Positions 17,062-24,355 of a DNA stretch of 38,521 bases are shown here, piece by piece (position 1 is the stretch's first letter; every line of letters begins with the position of its first letter). The translations under genes were made by a program, and so were the position numbers. The notes under the pieces are model-generated. The model was not told the DNA's origin, did no database searches, and worked only from the letters and a program-made list of their open reading frames with translations. Source of the DNA: Chloroflexota bacterium (GTDB taxonomy: Bacteria; Chloroflexota; UBA6077; SHYK01); the NCBI GenBank assembly GCA_035652535.1, contig DASRDP010000083.1:1-38521 (forward strand), given 5' to 3'.

Positions 17062-17817
17062 GTGGACGCGGCAGGACCCAGCGCGAAGCCCGAGGCCTCG
17101 ACCCACGCCGGCGAACACCCCCACCGCGCGCTCCCCCACGCGCGCCTGCTGGTCTGGGTCGGGGCCACCCTCCTCCTCGCGGCCGGCCTCATCGGCCTGC
17201 GGCTCTGGGTCGCCAGCCATAGTGCTTCGCTGGCCGAGGTCACCGAGTCCGCTCCGCCAATCACCGTCGCGGCGCAAGGCGACATCGCTCGGGCCACCCC
17301 ACCGGCCCTTCCGTCCCTCCGGAATTACACGGTCATGGCTGGCGACTCCCTCACCTCCATCGCGGCGGCCTTCGACACCACCCCGGATGCTGTCAGCGCC
17401 CTGAACGACCTCGACGATCCCGACGTGATCAGCATCGGGCAAGAGTTGATGGTGCCGGCCGAGGGAAGCACGTTGGTTTCCGCGGACCCGACGGCGGATC
17501 TCAGCTCGATCGCGCGGAGCTATGGTCTGGATCCCGCCCTCCTCGCCGCCTATAACGGGCTCGACGCGAGCCGTATTGACCAGCCGCTGGGGCGCACCGG
17601 ACTGCTCGTCCCGTTGGAGGTCGCCGGTCAGAGCGCGGCCGCGTCTCTCGCCGATTCCTCGGCCTCGAGCGCGACCTACACTGTGGTGGAGGGTGACTCC
17701 CTCTTGTCCATCGCGGCCCAGTTGAACGTGGACCCCGATGACCTGGCCTCGGCCAACGACATCGCCGATCCCGACCTGATCGTGGCCGGAGACGAGCTGC
17801 GGATCCCCGGCAATTGA
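17062..17817 (+). CDS. Membrane-anchored LysM-repeat protein
   Basis: A 251-residue protein with a short cytoplasmic N-terminus, one membrane span (about 29-50) and an extracytoplasmic part carrying LysM repeats that bind peptidoglycan. LysM 1 (about 89-133) begins YTVMAGDSLTSIA and LysM 3 (206-249) begins YTVVEGDSLLSIA. The middle copy (about 145-186) has lost the YxVxxGDxL start but keeps the SIARSYGLDPALLAAYNGL core. No catalytic domain is present. The GTG at 17062 has AAGGAG at 8-bp spacing and puts the membrane span near the N-terminus. It is followed by marR after 48 bp. It probably tethers the membrane to the cell wall or acts as a scaffold. Confidence 0.85.
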   Translation: MDAAGPSAKPEASTHAGEHPHRALPHARLLVWVGATLLLAAGLIGLRLWVASHSASLAEVTESAPPITVAAQGDIARATPPALPSLRNYTVMAGDSLTSIAAAFDTTPDAVSALNDLDDPDVISIGQELMVPAEGSTLVSADPTADLSSIARSYGLDPALLAAYNGLDASRIDQPLGRTGLLVPLEVAGQSAAASLADSSASSATYTVVEGDSLLSIAAQLNVDPDDLASANDIADPDLIVAGDELRIPGN

Positions 17818-17827
17818 ATGCGACGGG

Positions 17828-17857
17828 TTGGGATTTCCTATCGTAACACGATATAGT
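17828..17857 (+). promoter_or_regulatory. Promoter of marR-clc, probably giving a leaderless mRNA
   Basis: TTGGGA (17828-17833) and TATAGT (17852-17857) are separated by 18 bp. The expected transcript start, near 17864, is within a few bases of the GTG at 17866. No Shine-Dalgarno sequence is present before that GTG, so the regulator mRNA is likely leaderless. Confidence 0.55.
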
Positions 17858-17860
17858 TAC
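17839..17860. promoter_or_regulatory. Nested palindromic operator, likely MarR autoregulation site
   Basis: TATCGTAACACGATA (17839-17853) is a perfect 6-bp inverted repeat with a 3-base centre. Overlapping it, GTAAC (17843-17847) and GTTAC (17856-17860) form a second inverted repeat. Both lie across the -10 box of the marR promoter, where a bound dimer would block RNA polymerase. Confidence 0.6.
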
Positions 17861-17865
17861 CGGCA

Positions 17866-18384
17866 GTGAGCCACGGCGAGCTCGCTCAGAACGAGTACCG
17901 GGCGCTGGCGGAGTTCCGCTTCCAGATCCGCAAGTTCCTACGGTTCAGCGAAGACGCCGCCCGCCAGGCAGGCCTCGAACCCCAGCAACACCAGGCACTT
18001 CTCGCCCTGACTGGCATGCCAGCGGGGCAGCGACCAACGGTGAGCGCGCTGGCGGAACGCCTGCAGATCCGCCACCACAGCGCCGTGGAGCTGCTGGATC
18101 GCCTGGTCCACAGCGGACTCGTTGTGCGCACATCGGATCCGTCGGACCACCGACTGGTCCTCCTGTCGCTCACCCCGAAGGGTGAATCGACCGTGCACCG
18201 CCTCGCCCTCGTCCATCGGGCGGAGCTGGAATCGGTTGGTCCAGCGCTGGTGCGGGCGCTCCAAGCGCTGCTTGCCGCGGATCAATCGAGCGCGCCGGCC
18301 CAACCCCACGCGTCCTCATCATTGGTACGGAGAAGCCATGGCAGGAGCAGAAGTGGACCGCCACCGGAGCGCGCGCCTCCCTGA
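17866..18384 (+). CDS. MarR-family transcriptional regulator
   Basis: A 172-residue winged-helix regulator. The helix-turn-helix (about 58-86: TVSALAERLQIRHHSAVELL...) is followed by the wing DPSDHRLVLLSLTPKGE (91-107), the classic MarR pattern. A dimerising C-terminal helix follows. The last ~25 residues are Ser/Arg/Pro-rich and read through the start of the clc gene in another frame (47-bp overlap), which suggests translational coupling. The GTG start has no ribosome site; see the promoter entry. It probably represses its own promoter and thus the downstream CLC gene. No ligand is evident, though phenolic or other aromatic acids are common for the family. Confidence 0.88.
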   Translation: MSHGELAQNEYRALAEFRFQIRKFLRFSEDAARQAGLEPQQHQALLALTGMPAGQRPTVSALAERLQIRHHSAVELLDRLVHSGLVVRTSDPSDHRLVLLSLTPKGESTVHRLALVHRAELESVGPALVRALQALLAADQSSAPAQPHASSSLVRRSHGRSRSGPPPERAPP

Positions 18385-20251
18385 GCTGGGGCGGCGGGTC
18401 CTCGACCTCGCCGCCCGTCTCGGACACAACGAGTCGACCGGCCGTTTGGGCGACTTCACCACCACGGGCCGAGTCGTCCCGATCTCGATCCTGGCGACCG
18501 GCATCGGCGCCCTGAGCGCGTTCGTCGCGTTTGGACTCCTTCGCTTGATCGGGCTTTTCACCAACATATTCTTCTTCGGCCGCATCGATACCGCGCTCGT
18601 GTCGCCGGCCGGCAACCAGCTCGGCGCTGGTGAGATCGCCATCCCGGTCGCAGGCGGGATCCTCATCGGGTTGATGGCGCGCTTCGGGTCGGAACGCATT
18701 CGCGGGCACGGCATTCCGGAGGCCATCGAGGCGATCCTGATCAACGGGAGCCGAGTCGATCCCAAGCTGGCCATCCTGAAGCCCCTCTCTTCGGCCGTCT
18801 CCATCGGATCCGGCGGCCCGTTCGGCGCTGAAGGGCCGATCATCATGACCGGAGGCGCGTTTGGCTCCCTCATCGGACAGCTCTTCCATCTCACCGGGGC
18901 CGAGCGCAAGACCGTCCTCGTGGCGGGCGCCGCCGGCGGCATGTCCGCGACGTTCGCGTCGCCGGTGGCCGCGGTTCTCCTCGCCGTGGAGCTGCTCCTT
19001 TTCGAGTGGAAGCCCCGCAGCGTCATTCCAGTCGCCCTCGCCAGCACCACCGCCGCCGGCGTTCGCGCCCACCTCTTGGGCACCGGTCCGCTATTTCCCG
19101 TTCCTGACCATGCGGCCTTCATCGGCATCCATGGGCTGGCGGCCTGTGCGCTCGTGGGTCTGTTCGCCGGGGCCGGGTCCGGCATGCTCACGTTCGCCGT
19201 CTACAGCTCTGAGGATGCCTTTCATCGGCTTCCCATCCACTGGATGTGGTGGCCCGCGATCGGCGGGCTGGTCGTCGGCGCGGGTGGTCTGCTCTTCCCT
19301 CAGGCCCTCGGCGTCGGATACGACACCATCGGGTCGCTTCTCCAGGGCAGCGTGACGGGAACCGTCGTCCTCGGCGTGCTCATCGTGAAATCGGTGATCT
19401 GGGCGATTTCGCTCGGCTCCGGGACTTCCGGCGGGGTCCTGGCGCCGCTCCTCATGATCGGCGGCGCACTGGGCGCGCTGGAGAGCACGTTCCTGCCCGG
19501 CGAGGGACCGGGTTTCTGGCCCCTCGTCAGTATGTGCGCGATGCTGGGCGGCACGATGCGCTCGCCCTTCACCGCGGTCGTCTTCGGGCTCGAGCTGACC
19601 CACGATGTCAACGCCATGCTCCCCCTGCTGGTTGCCGTGGTGGTCGCCCACGGATTCACGGTGCTCGTCTTGCGGCGGTCCATCCTCACCGAAAAGGTCA
19701 GCCGGCGGGGCTACCACATCGCCCGGGACTATTCCACCGATCCACTCGAAACCCATGTGGTGCGGGAAGTCATGCGCACCAATCCACTCACCTTCGCTGT
19801 GGGCCAGACGGTCGAACAAGCGGCGCAGCACTTGGACAATATCCCCGACGCGCGGAAACAGCGCCTGTTCCCGGTCGTGGATGATCGGGGCCGCCTCATC
19901 GGCGTGGTGACCGACTCGGAGCTAACGGACGCGGCCAACGAAACCGCGGACCGGGGAAGGTCGGTAAACGTCGGCGCCATCGCCCACGTGCGAGCCGTTA
20001 TCGCGTATTCCGACGAGACCCTCCGCGCGGTCGCGTTCCGGATGGCGGCATCTGGGCGAACCCGTCTCCCCGTCACCGATCGGCTGTCCTCCCAGCTCCT
20101 CGGCTTGATCTCCGTGAGCGATCTCTTGAAAGCCCGCGCCGTGCACTGGCATGAAGAGTCGCGGCGCGAGCGCGTTCTCGCGGCCATTCCAGTCCTTCGT
20201 TGGTCTCTTCGTGCGAAGGGCAGGGAGATCGGCGCCGACCAGCTCGCCTGA
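18338..20251 (+). CDS. CLC-type chloride channel/antiporter with C-terminal CBS pair
   Basis: A 637-residue membrane protein with about 10 or more hydrophobic segments. The anion-pathway motifs are visible: GHGIPEA (123-129, for the usual GSGIP), GSGGPFGAEGP (157-167) with Glu165 at the gating-glutamate position, and GSGTSGGVLAPLLMIGG (for GxFxP). The Lys/Arg usual before the gating Glu (GKEGP) is Ala here. After residue about 475 come two CBS domains (VMRTNPLTFAVGQTVEQA... and ...TRLPVTD...LLGLISVSDLLKARA) that sense nucleotides or ionic conditions in other CLCs. Start ATG has GGAGA just upstream and lies inside the marR end. It moves chloride or another anion (fluoride is unlikely from the motifs); channel versus proton exchange cannot be told. 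Confidence 0.92.
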   Translation: MAGAEVDRHRSARLPELGRRVLDLAARLGHNESTGRLGDFTTTGRVVPISILATGIGALSAFVAFGLLRLIGLFTNIFFFGRIDTALVSPAGNQLGAGEIAIPVAGGILIGLMARFGSERIRGHGIPEAIEAILINGSRVDPKLAILKPLSSAVSIGSGGPFGAEGPIIMTGGAFGSLIGQLFHLTGAERKTVLVAGAAGGMSATFASPVAAVLLAVELLLFEWKPRSVIPVALASTTAAGVRAHLLGTGPLFPVPDHAAFIGIHGLAACALVGLFAGAGSGMLTFAVYSSEDAFHRLPIHWMWWPAIGGLVVGAGGLLFPQALGVGYDTIGSLLQGSVTGTVVLGVLIVKSVIWAISLGSGTSGGVLAPLLMIGGALGALESTFLPGEGPGFWPLVSMCAMLGGTMRSPFTAVVFGLELTHDVNAMLPLLVAVVVAHGFTVLVLRRSILTEKVSRRGYHIARDYSTDPLETHVVREVMRTNPLTFAVGQTVEQAAQHLDNIPDARKQRLFPVVDDRGRLIGVVTDSELTDAANETADRGRSVNVGAIAHVRAVIAYSDETLRAVAFRMAASGRTRLPVTDRLSSQLLGLISVSDLLKARAVHWHEESRRERVLAAIPVLRWSLRAKGREIGADQLA

Positions 20252-20275
20252 GTAGCCACCGATACCAGACGGTAG

Positions 20276-20297
20276 GGCGGGGGATAAAACCCCCGCC
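20276..20297 (+). terminator. GC hairpin downstream of the CLC gene
   Basis: GGCGGGGG and CCCCCGCC form a perfect 8-bp stem around ATAAAA, 24 bp after the clc stop. There is no T-run, so termination would be of the GC-hairpin type. It resembles the hairpin at 29241-29262. Confidence 0.5.
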
Positions 20298-20485
20298 GTG
20301 ACGTGGAGCATCGCGTTCGGCCGGCCGGGAACGAGCCCCAGTCCAACCGGACGGGAAGGGCACGGTCGAGGGGACTGCATTTCCGCCGCGGGCGGCAGGC
20401 TCCGCGAGATTCGCGCGTCCGGGATATGCTTCACCGGGCGGCGGGCAACCCCGGGCGCCGGCTACGATGCGATGGAGGGTTCGAC

Positions 20486-21613
20486 ATGGCGATCGACGCG
20501 AGCAAGGCAACCGATACCACGCGCGCGGTGGCTCGGCAGGTCAGCGCATATGACCAGTGGATCCAGTCGATCGGGATCCCCATCCACAAGGGCTACTTCC
20601 AGGAGGACCTGCGCACGGTTCCCCTCGGCGAGTGGGAAGAGCGCGAGTGCAACGCCGCCATCATCCAGCTCGCGGGCCAGGAGGGCGTCACGGAGGGCCG
20701 GGTGACCGAGATAGCGCCCGGCCAGACGCTGCCCCCCGTGCGCTTCGCCTTGGACGAGGCGGTCTACGTGCTCGATGGACGCGGCCTTGCCACCGTTTGG
20801 GCGTCGGAGAATGGACCCAAGCGTACGTTCGAATGGCAGAAGCACAGCCTGTTCATGCTCCCGCGCAATCACACCTACCAGCTCTCCAACGTGCAGGGCC
20901 ACGCCACCGCTCGCCTCCTGCACTACAACGCGCTCCCCACAGCGATGGCCATCGTCCCGGATCCGAAGTTCTTCTTCAACAATCCATATATCGACGACAG
21001 CGTCCTCGCCGGAGAGGACTTCTACTCCGAAGCGGTCATCGGCACGTCGACGAGCCTGCGCGGTCAGCGGGCGATCTGGCGGGGGAACTTCTTCCCCGAC
21101 ATGCGCGCCTGGGACCGTCTCGTTCCCTTCAAGGGACGCGGCGCCGGCGGACACGTCGTCTGGATCGAATACCCGAAGTCGCCCCTCACGAACCACATGT
21201 CCGTCTTCCCGGCCCGGAGCTACAAGAAGGCCCACCGCCACGGGCCAGGCGTCCAGATCGTGATCCCGGCGGGTGAGGGCTACTCGATCATGTGGCCCGA
21301 GGGCGAGGAGAAGGTGATCATTCCGTGGCACGAGGGAAGCACCTTCGTGCCGCCGGATCGCTGGTTCCACCAGCACTTCAACATCGGCGGCGAGCCGGCG
21401 CGCTACCTGGCGTTCCACACGCCCCGTGGAATCGGCCGCTACTCGGAGCGGGTGGAAGACCTCGCGCGCGACCAGATCGAGTATCCGGACGAGGAGCCCT
21501 TCATTCGCGAGAAGTTCGAGTCGGAGCTGGCGAAGCGCGGCCTGAAGAGCATCATGCCGGAGGTCGCGTACCAGGACCGCAACTACGAGTGGGACTACGA
21601 GGAGGAAGGCTGA
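20486..21613 (+). CDS. Bicupin protein, paralogue of 9271-10416
   Basis: A 375-residue two-cupin protein. The first cupin has LDEAVYVLDGRGLATVW and LFMLPRNHTYQLSN without HxH metal ligands. The second has KKAHRHGPG (His250, His252), IPAGEGYSIMWPEGEE and WFHQHFN (His295, His297), a likely metal site. It ends in IREKFESELAKRGLKSIMPE, as in its paralogue. The ATG at 20486 has GGAGGG at 6-bp spacing. Unlike its paralogue it is not joined to a decarboxylase. It stands alone between the clc terminator and a pair of strong hairpins, facing a convergent SDR gene. Two diverged copies suggest related but different substrates. The family role is not established to my knowledge. Confidence 0.8.
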   Translation: MAIDASKATDTTRAVARQVSAYDQWIQSIGIPIHKGYFQEDLRTVPLGEWEERECNAAIIQLAGQEGVTEGRVTEIAPGQTLPPVRFALDEAVYVLDGRGLATVWASENGPKRTFEWQKHSLFMLPRNHTYQLSNVQGHATARLLHYNALPTAMAIVPDPKFFFNNPYIDDSVLAGEDFYSEAVIGTSTSLRGQRAIWRGNFFPDMRAWDRLVPFKGRGAGGHVVWIEYPKSPLTNHMSVFPARSYKKAHRHGPGVQIVIPAGEGYSIMWPEGEEKVIIPWHEGSTFVPPDRWFHQHFNIGGEPARYLAFHTPRGIGRYSERVEDLARDQIEYPDEEPFIREKFESELAKRGLKSIMPEVAYQDRNYEWDYEEEG

Positions 21614-21634
21614 GGCACTCGCCCGCTCCTTCTC

Positions 21635-21658
21635 CCTCCCCTGCCGCAGCAGGGGAGG
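21635..21658. terminator. Hairpin 1 between convergent bicupin and SDR genes
   Basis: CCTCCCCTGC and GCAGGGGAGG form a perfect 10-bp stem around CGCA. It is a candidate bidirectional terminator; the flanks are pyrimidine-rich on one side but there is no clean T-run. Confidence 0.6.
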
Positions 21659-21670
21659 CGAATTCTGACT

Positions 21671-21696
21671 CCCTCCCCCGCCGCAGCGGGGGAGGG
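21671..21696. terminator. Hairpin 2 between convergent bicupin and SDR genes
   Basis: CCCTCCCCCGC and GCGGGGGAGGG form a perfect 11-bp stem with the same CGCA loop as hairpin 1. It is a near-copy of hairpin 1, 12 bp away. Together they look like a duplicated intergenic palindromic repeat used as a terminator. Confidence 0.6.
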
Positions 21697-21710
21697 CGGG
21701 GATGGGGGCC

Positions 21711-22541
21711 CTAGGACGGGCGAGCCGCGGCGCCGGCTCGCCCGAGCTGCGGCCACGCGATCGGCGCCGCGGCTTTCGCCAGTCGCTCGGCGATCGGCAG
21801 CTCCTCGTCCCAGAGCTCCGCGATGATCCGCCGCCCGTTGACGCCGTCAGAGTTTCCCGAGGCGAGCCAGACGGCGGGCGCCTGCATGACCTCCGGATCG
21901 AGCATCGTGTCGGCCCAGCGGTCGCGCGTCATGTTCGTCCGCGTGGCCCCTCCGGGGATCAGGACGTTGGCCGTAACGCCGGTGCCTTCCACCTCGCGCG
22001 CGATGACGGCCATCAGCGCCTCATGCGCGGCTTTTGACGGACCGTATGGAGCGGCGCGGATCATCGTGTCCAGGCTCGTCGTGACGCCGATGATGCGGCC
22101 CCAGCCCTGAGCCACGAGGTGTCGGACGGCGGCGCGCGCCATGAAGAATGGGCCGTTCACGTTCACCGCCACCGTTCGGGTCCAATCTTCGATCGGAATC
22201 TGGCCGAAGAGCGGGCCGGGCTCCTGGCCTCGAATCACCGGGTTGATCCCCGCGTTGTTGAGCAAGATGTGCAGCCCGCCCATCGCGCGGAGCGTTTCGC
22301 GGACAACGCGCTCTGCGTCCTCGGGCCGCGTTACATCGCCCACCACGGCAAGCGCGCAGTCTGCGCCACCAATCGCCCGCGCATCCGCGACGCTTCGGTC
22401 CAGCGACGCTCGGTCGACGTCGACCATCGCCACCCGGGCCCCAGCGCGGACGAGCGCCAGCGACATCGCCCGTCCAAGTCCGATCGGGCTCGCCGCGCCG
22501 GTCACGATCGCCACCCGTCCCTCGATCGAGCTGTCCACCAT
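21711..22541 (-). CDS. Short-chain dehydrogenase/reductase
   Basis: A 276-residue NAD(P)-dependent oxidoreductase with a Rossmann fold. VAIVTGAASPIGLGRAM (10-26) is the dinucleotide loop, and VDVD at the end of strand 2 favours NAD. NNAG follows, then the catalytic set of Ser in GVTTSLDTM and Tyr-Lys in YGPSK. Start: of two adjacent ATGs, 22541 has GGAGG at 6-bp spacing and 22544 only 3, so 22541 is chosen. It probably oxidises a secondary alcohol to a ketone or the reverse. It faces the bicupin gene across the double hairpin. Confidence 0.9.
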   Translation of the reverse strand: MVDSSIEGRVAIVTGAASPIGLGRAMSLALVRAGARVAMVDVDRASLDRSVADARAIGGADCALAVVGDVTRPEDAERVVRETLRAMGGLHILLNNAGINPVIRGQEPGPLFGQIPIEDWTRTVAVNVNGPFFMARAAVRHLVAQGWGRIIGVTTSLDTMIRAAPYGPSKAAHEALMAVIAREVEGTGVTANVLIPGGATRTNMTRDRWADTMLDPEVMQAPAVWLASGNSDGVNGRRIIAELWDEELPIAERLAKAAAPIAWPQLGRAGAAARPS

Positions 22542-22806
22542 CATGCACCTCCAGGCCCAACTGTACCCCCGGTTTCGATGAACCCGGTGTTGAAGACGCG
22601 CAGCCGGATGCGCGAACGTGCCGCCCGCGCGCCTGCCGCGCGGCCCCATCCTCGGCGCATGTGTCGTCGCGCCTTTCTGCCGTCGCCTGGCTCCGATTGC
22701 GCCGCGGCCGACTGCGGGAGCCCTCGACGCGCAGTCCCCCAGACATCGCGATTGAACGACTACAATGGGCCAGGAATTCGGCACGCAATCGCGGAGCGGA
22801 GGAGCC

Positions 22807-23223
22807 ATGGCACAGGCGGTCCAGAGTCCAACCCAGCCGTACACCGTGTTTGACGTGGACACCACGAAAGTCGTCCGGGGACACTCTCAGGCCGTGGCAC
22901 GGAGCCCGATGATGACGGTCCTCGTCCACCGCTGGGAGTCGGGCGGAGAGGTGCAGCTGCACACGCACCCGTTTCAGGACGCGACGTGGACGGTCCTCCA
23001 GGGGCGAGTGAAGTTCTACGGCGAGAACGACGAGGTCCTTGGCGACCTCGGGCCGCACCAGGGCATCTTCATCCCCGGCGGAACCTACTACTGGTTCGAG
23101 AACACGAGCGACGTGGAGCTGGTGATGACTCGCGTCTCGACGACCGTACCACGGGAGCTGCGCTCGGAAGACCCGGGCGACCTCGACGAGTACGGTCGCC
23201 GGTTCAAAGCCCGACCGTCGTAA
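22807..23223 (+). CDS. Small single-domain cupin
   Basis: A 138-residue one-barrel cupin. Motif 1 is LHTHPFQDATWTVLQGRVKFY (His52, His54, with Asp58 near the usual Glu position). Motif 2 is FIPGGTYYWFEN (89-99), where the usual His is replaced by Tyr. Two of four metal ligands are thus present, so metal binding may be altered or absent. The ATG at 22807 has GGAGGA directly upstream. TACAAT at 22761-22766 could be a -10 box. It may be an enzyme or a small-molecule-binding protein; the genomic context gives no clear partner. Confidence 0.82.
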   Translation: MAQAVQSPTQPYTVFDVDTTKVVRGHSQAVARSPMMTVLVHRWESGGEVQLHTHPFQDATWTVLQGRVKFYGENDEVLGDLGPHQGIFIPGGTYYWFENTSDVELVMTRVSTTVPRELRSEDPGDLDEYGRRFKARPS

Positions 23224-23386
23224 GCGCCCGCGCACTTCCCGAGCCTCGCTCGAGCGCGCCTGGCGGCCCTCGGCCCCCCAGTCGCGCCGTACCCGACTAC
23301 CCACCGGCGGTCCAGGTAGGCCACACGGGTTTGGCAATCACCGGCCACACCCTCGAGTCGCGCGGTACCTGCGCAACGTGCCGGCC

Positions 23387-24103
23387 ATGACCGGACTCGC
23401 CGCGATCGCCGCCGCCAGCGTGTCTTTCTTCTCCACGTTGGCTGGTGGCGTCGTCGCCCTGCGATGGTCGGGCCGGGTCAACAGCCTGGCGGCATTCGCC
23501 AGTGGGTTGATCTTGGGCGCCGCGTTCTTCGACCTCCTCCCCGATGCGGTGGAGCGCGCCGACGCCCTCGGACTCGGCCCGGGTATGCCGTTGGGCGCGG
23601 CCTTGGTGGGCTTTCTCGCCTTTCATAGCCTAGAACGGTTTCTGCACCACCACCATGCGGAGGATGAGGGCCCGAGCGCGGCCGGCATCGTCGGCGCCGC
23701 CGGCTTCGTGGTCCACAGCCTCTTCGACGGGCTCGCGATCGGCCTGGGCTTCCAGATCAGCATGGATCTCGGGGTCCTCGTCGCGGTGGCCGTCATCGGA
23801 CACGACTTTTCAGACGGCCTCAACACGATGAGTTATCTGGTAACGCACCGACAGCCCATGGGGCGCGCGCGCGGCGTGCTCCTTGCCGACGCAATCGCGC
23901 CGACGGTCGGAGCGGCCATCGCGACAGCCATCCCGTTCCCCGACGTGGTGTTCCCCCTGGGCATCGGGTGCTTCTCGGGGTTATTCGTCTACGCGGGTGC
24001 GACGCGCCTTCTGCCGCGCGCCGAGGCGCTGCCGCCGATGCGCTCGGTCATGCTGACCACCGTCGGCGCGGGCTTTCTCCTCCTGGTGAGCCGGCTCGCG
24101 TAG
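23387..24103 (+). CDS. ZIP-family divalent metal transporter
   Basis: A 238-residue membrane protein with eight predicted spans. The metal-site helices are recognisable: VVHSLFDGLAIGLGFQ (span 4, HSxxDG for the usual HNxPEG) and IGHDFSDGLNTMSYL (span 5, HDxxDG). Before them lies a His-rich cytoplasmic loop (ERFLHHHHAEDEG). The replacement of PEG Glu by Asp in both helices is a variant. It imports Zn2+, Fe2+ or Mn2+ by family, or may export. The ATG at 23387 is chosen; a GTG at 23378 would add three residues. No clear ribosome site is seen for either. Metal-dependent enzymes nearby (cupins, amidohydrolases, Rieske) give a loose link. Confidence 0.86.
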   Translation: MTGLAAIAAASVSFFSTLAGGVVALRWSGRVNSLAAFASGLILGAAFFDLLPDAVERADALGLGPGMPLGAALVGFLAFHSLERFLHHHHAEDEGPSAAGIVGAAGFVVHSLFDGLAIGLGFQISMDLGVLVAVAVIGHDFSDGLNTMSYLVTHRQPMGRARGVLLADAIAPTVGAAIATAIPFPDVVFPLGIGCFSGLFVYAGATRLLPRAEALPPMRSVMLTTVGAGFLLLVSRLA

Positions 24104-24355
24104 GGTTGCGAAGGTTGCCGCCCGGTTCTGGCGGAGGAAGCGCCCATGGTGGGCGGGCCGGGTCCCCAACACGCACTGGCAGGTCTGATCAGTTCCACAA
24201 CCTGTGGTACCCTTGCGGCCACAAGAACCAGCGTGAGGCGTTCAGCGTCAGGGACGCGTGAGAGCCGCCTCAGGTCAATTCGCATCGGCCCTTATTCCCG
24301 CCGGGATCGGCTGCACACCCCGCGCAGGTGAGGACCGGATTCTTCGGAGGATCCC

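Noticed and set aside
18338-20251. Calling the CLC protein a fluoride exporter
   Set aside because: The motifs are close to the standard chloride-type GSGxP/GxEGP set with CBS domains, not the CLC-F pattern.
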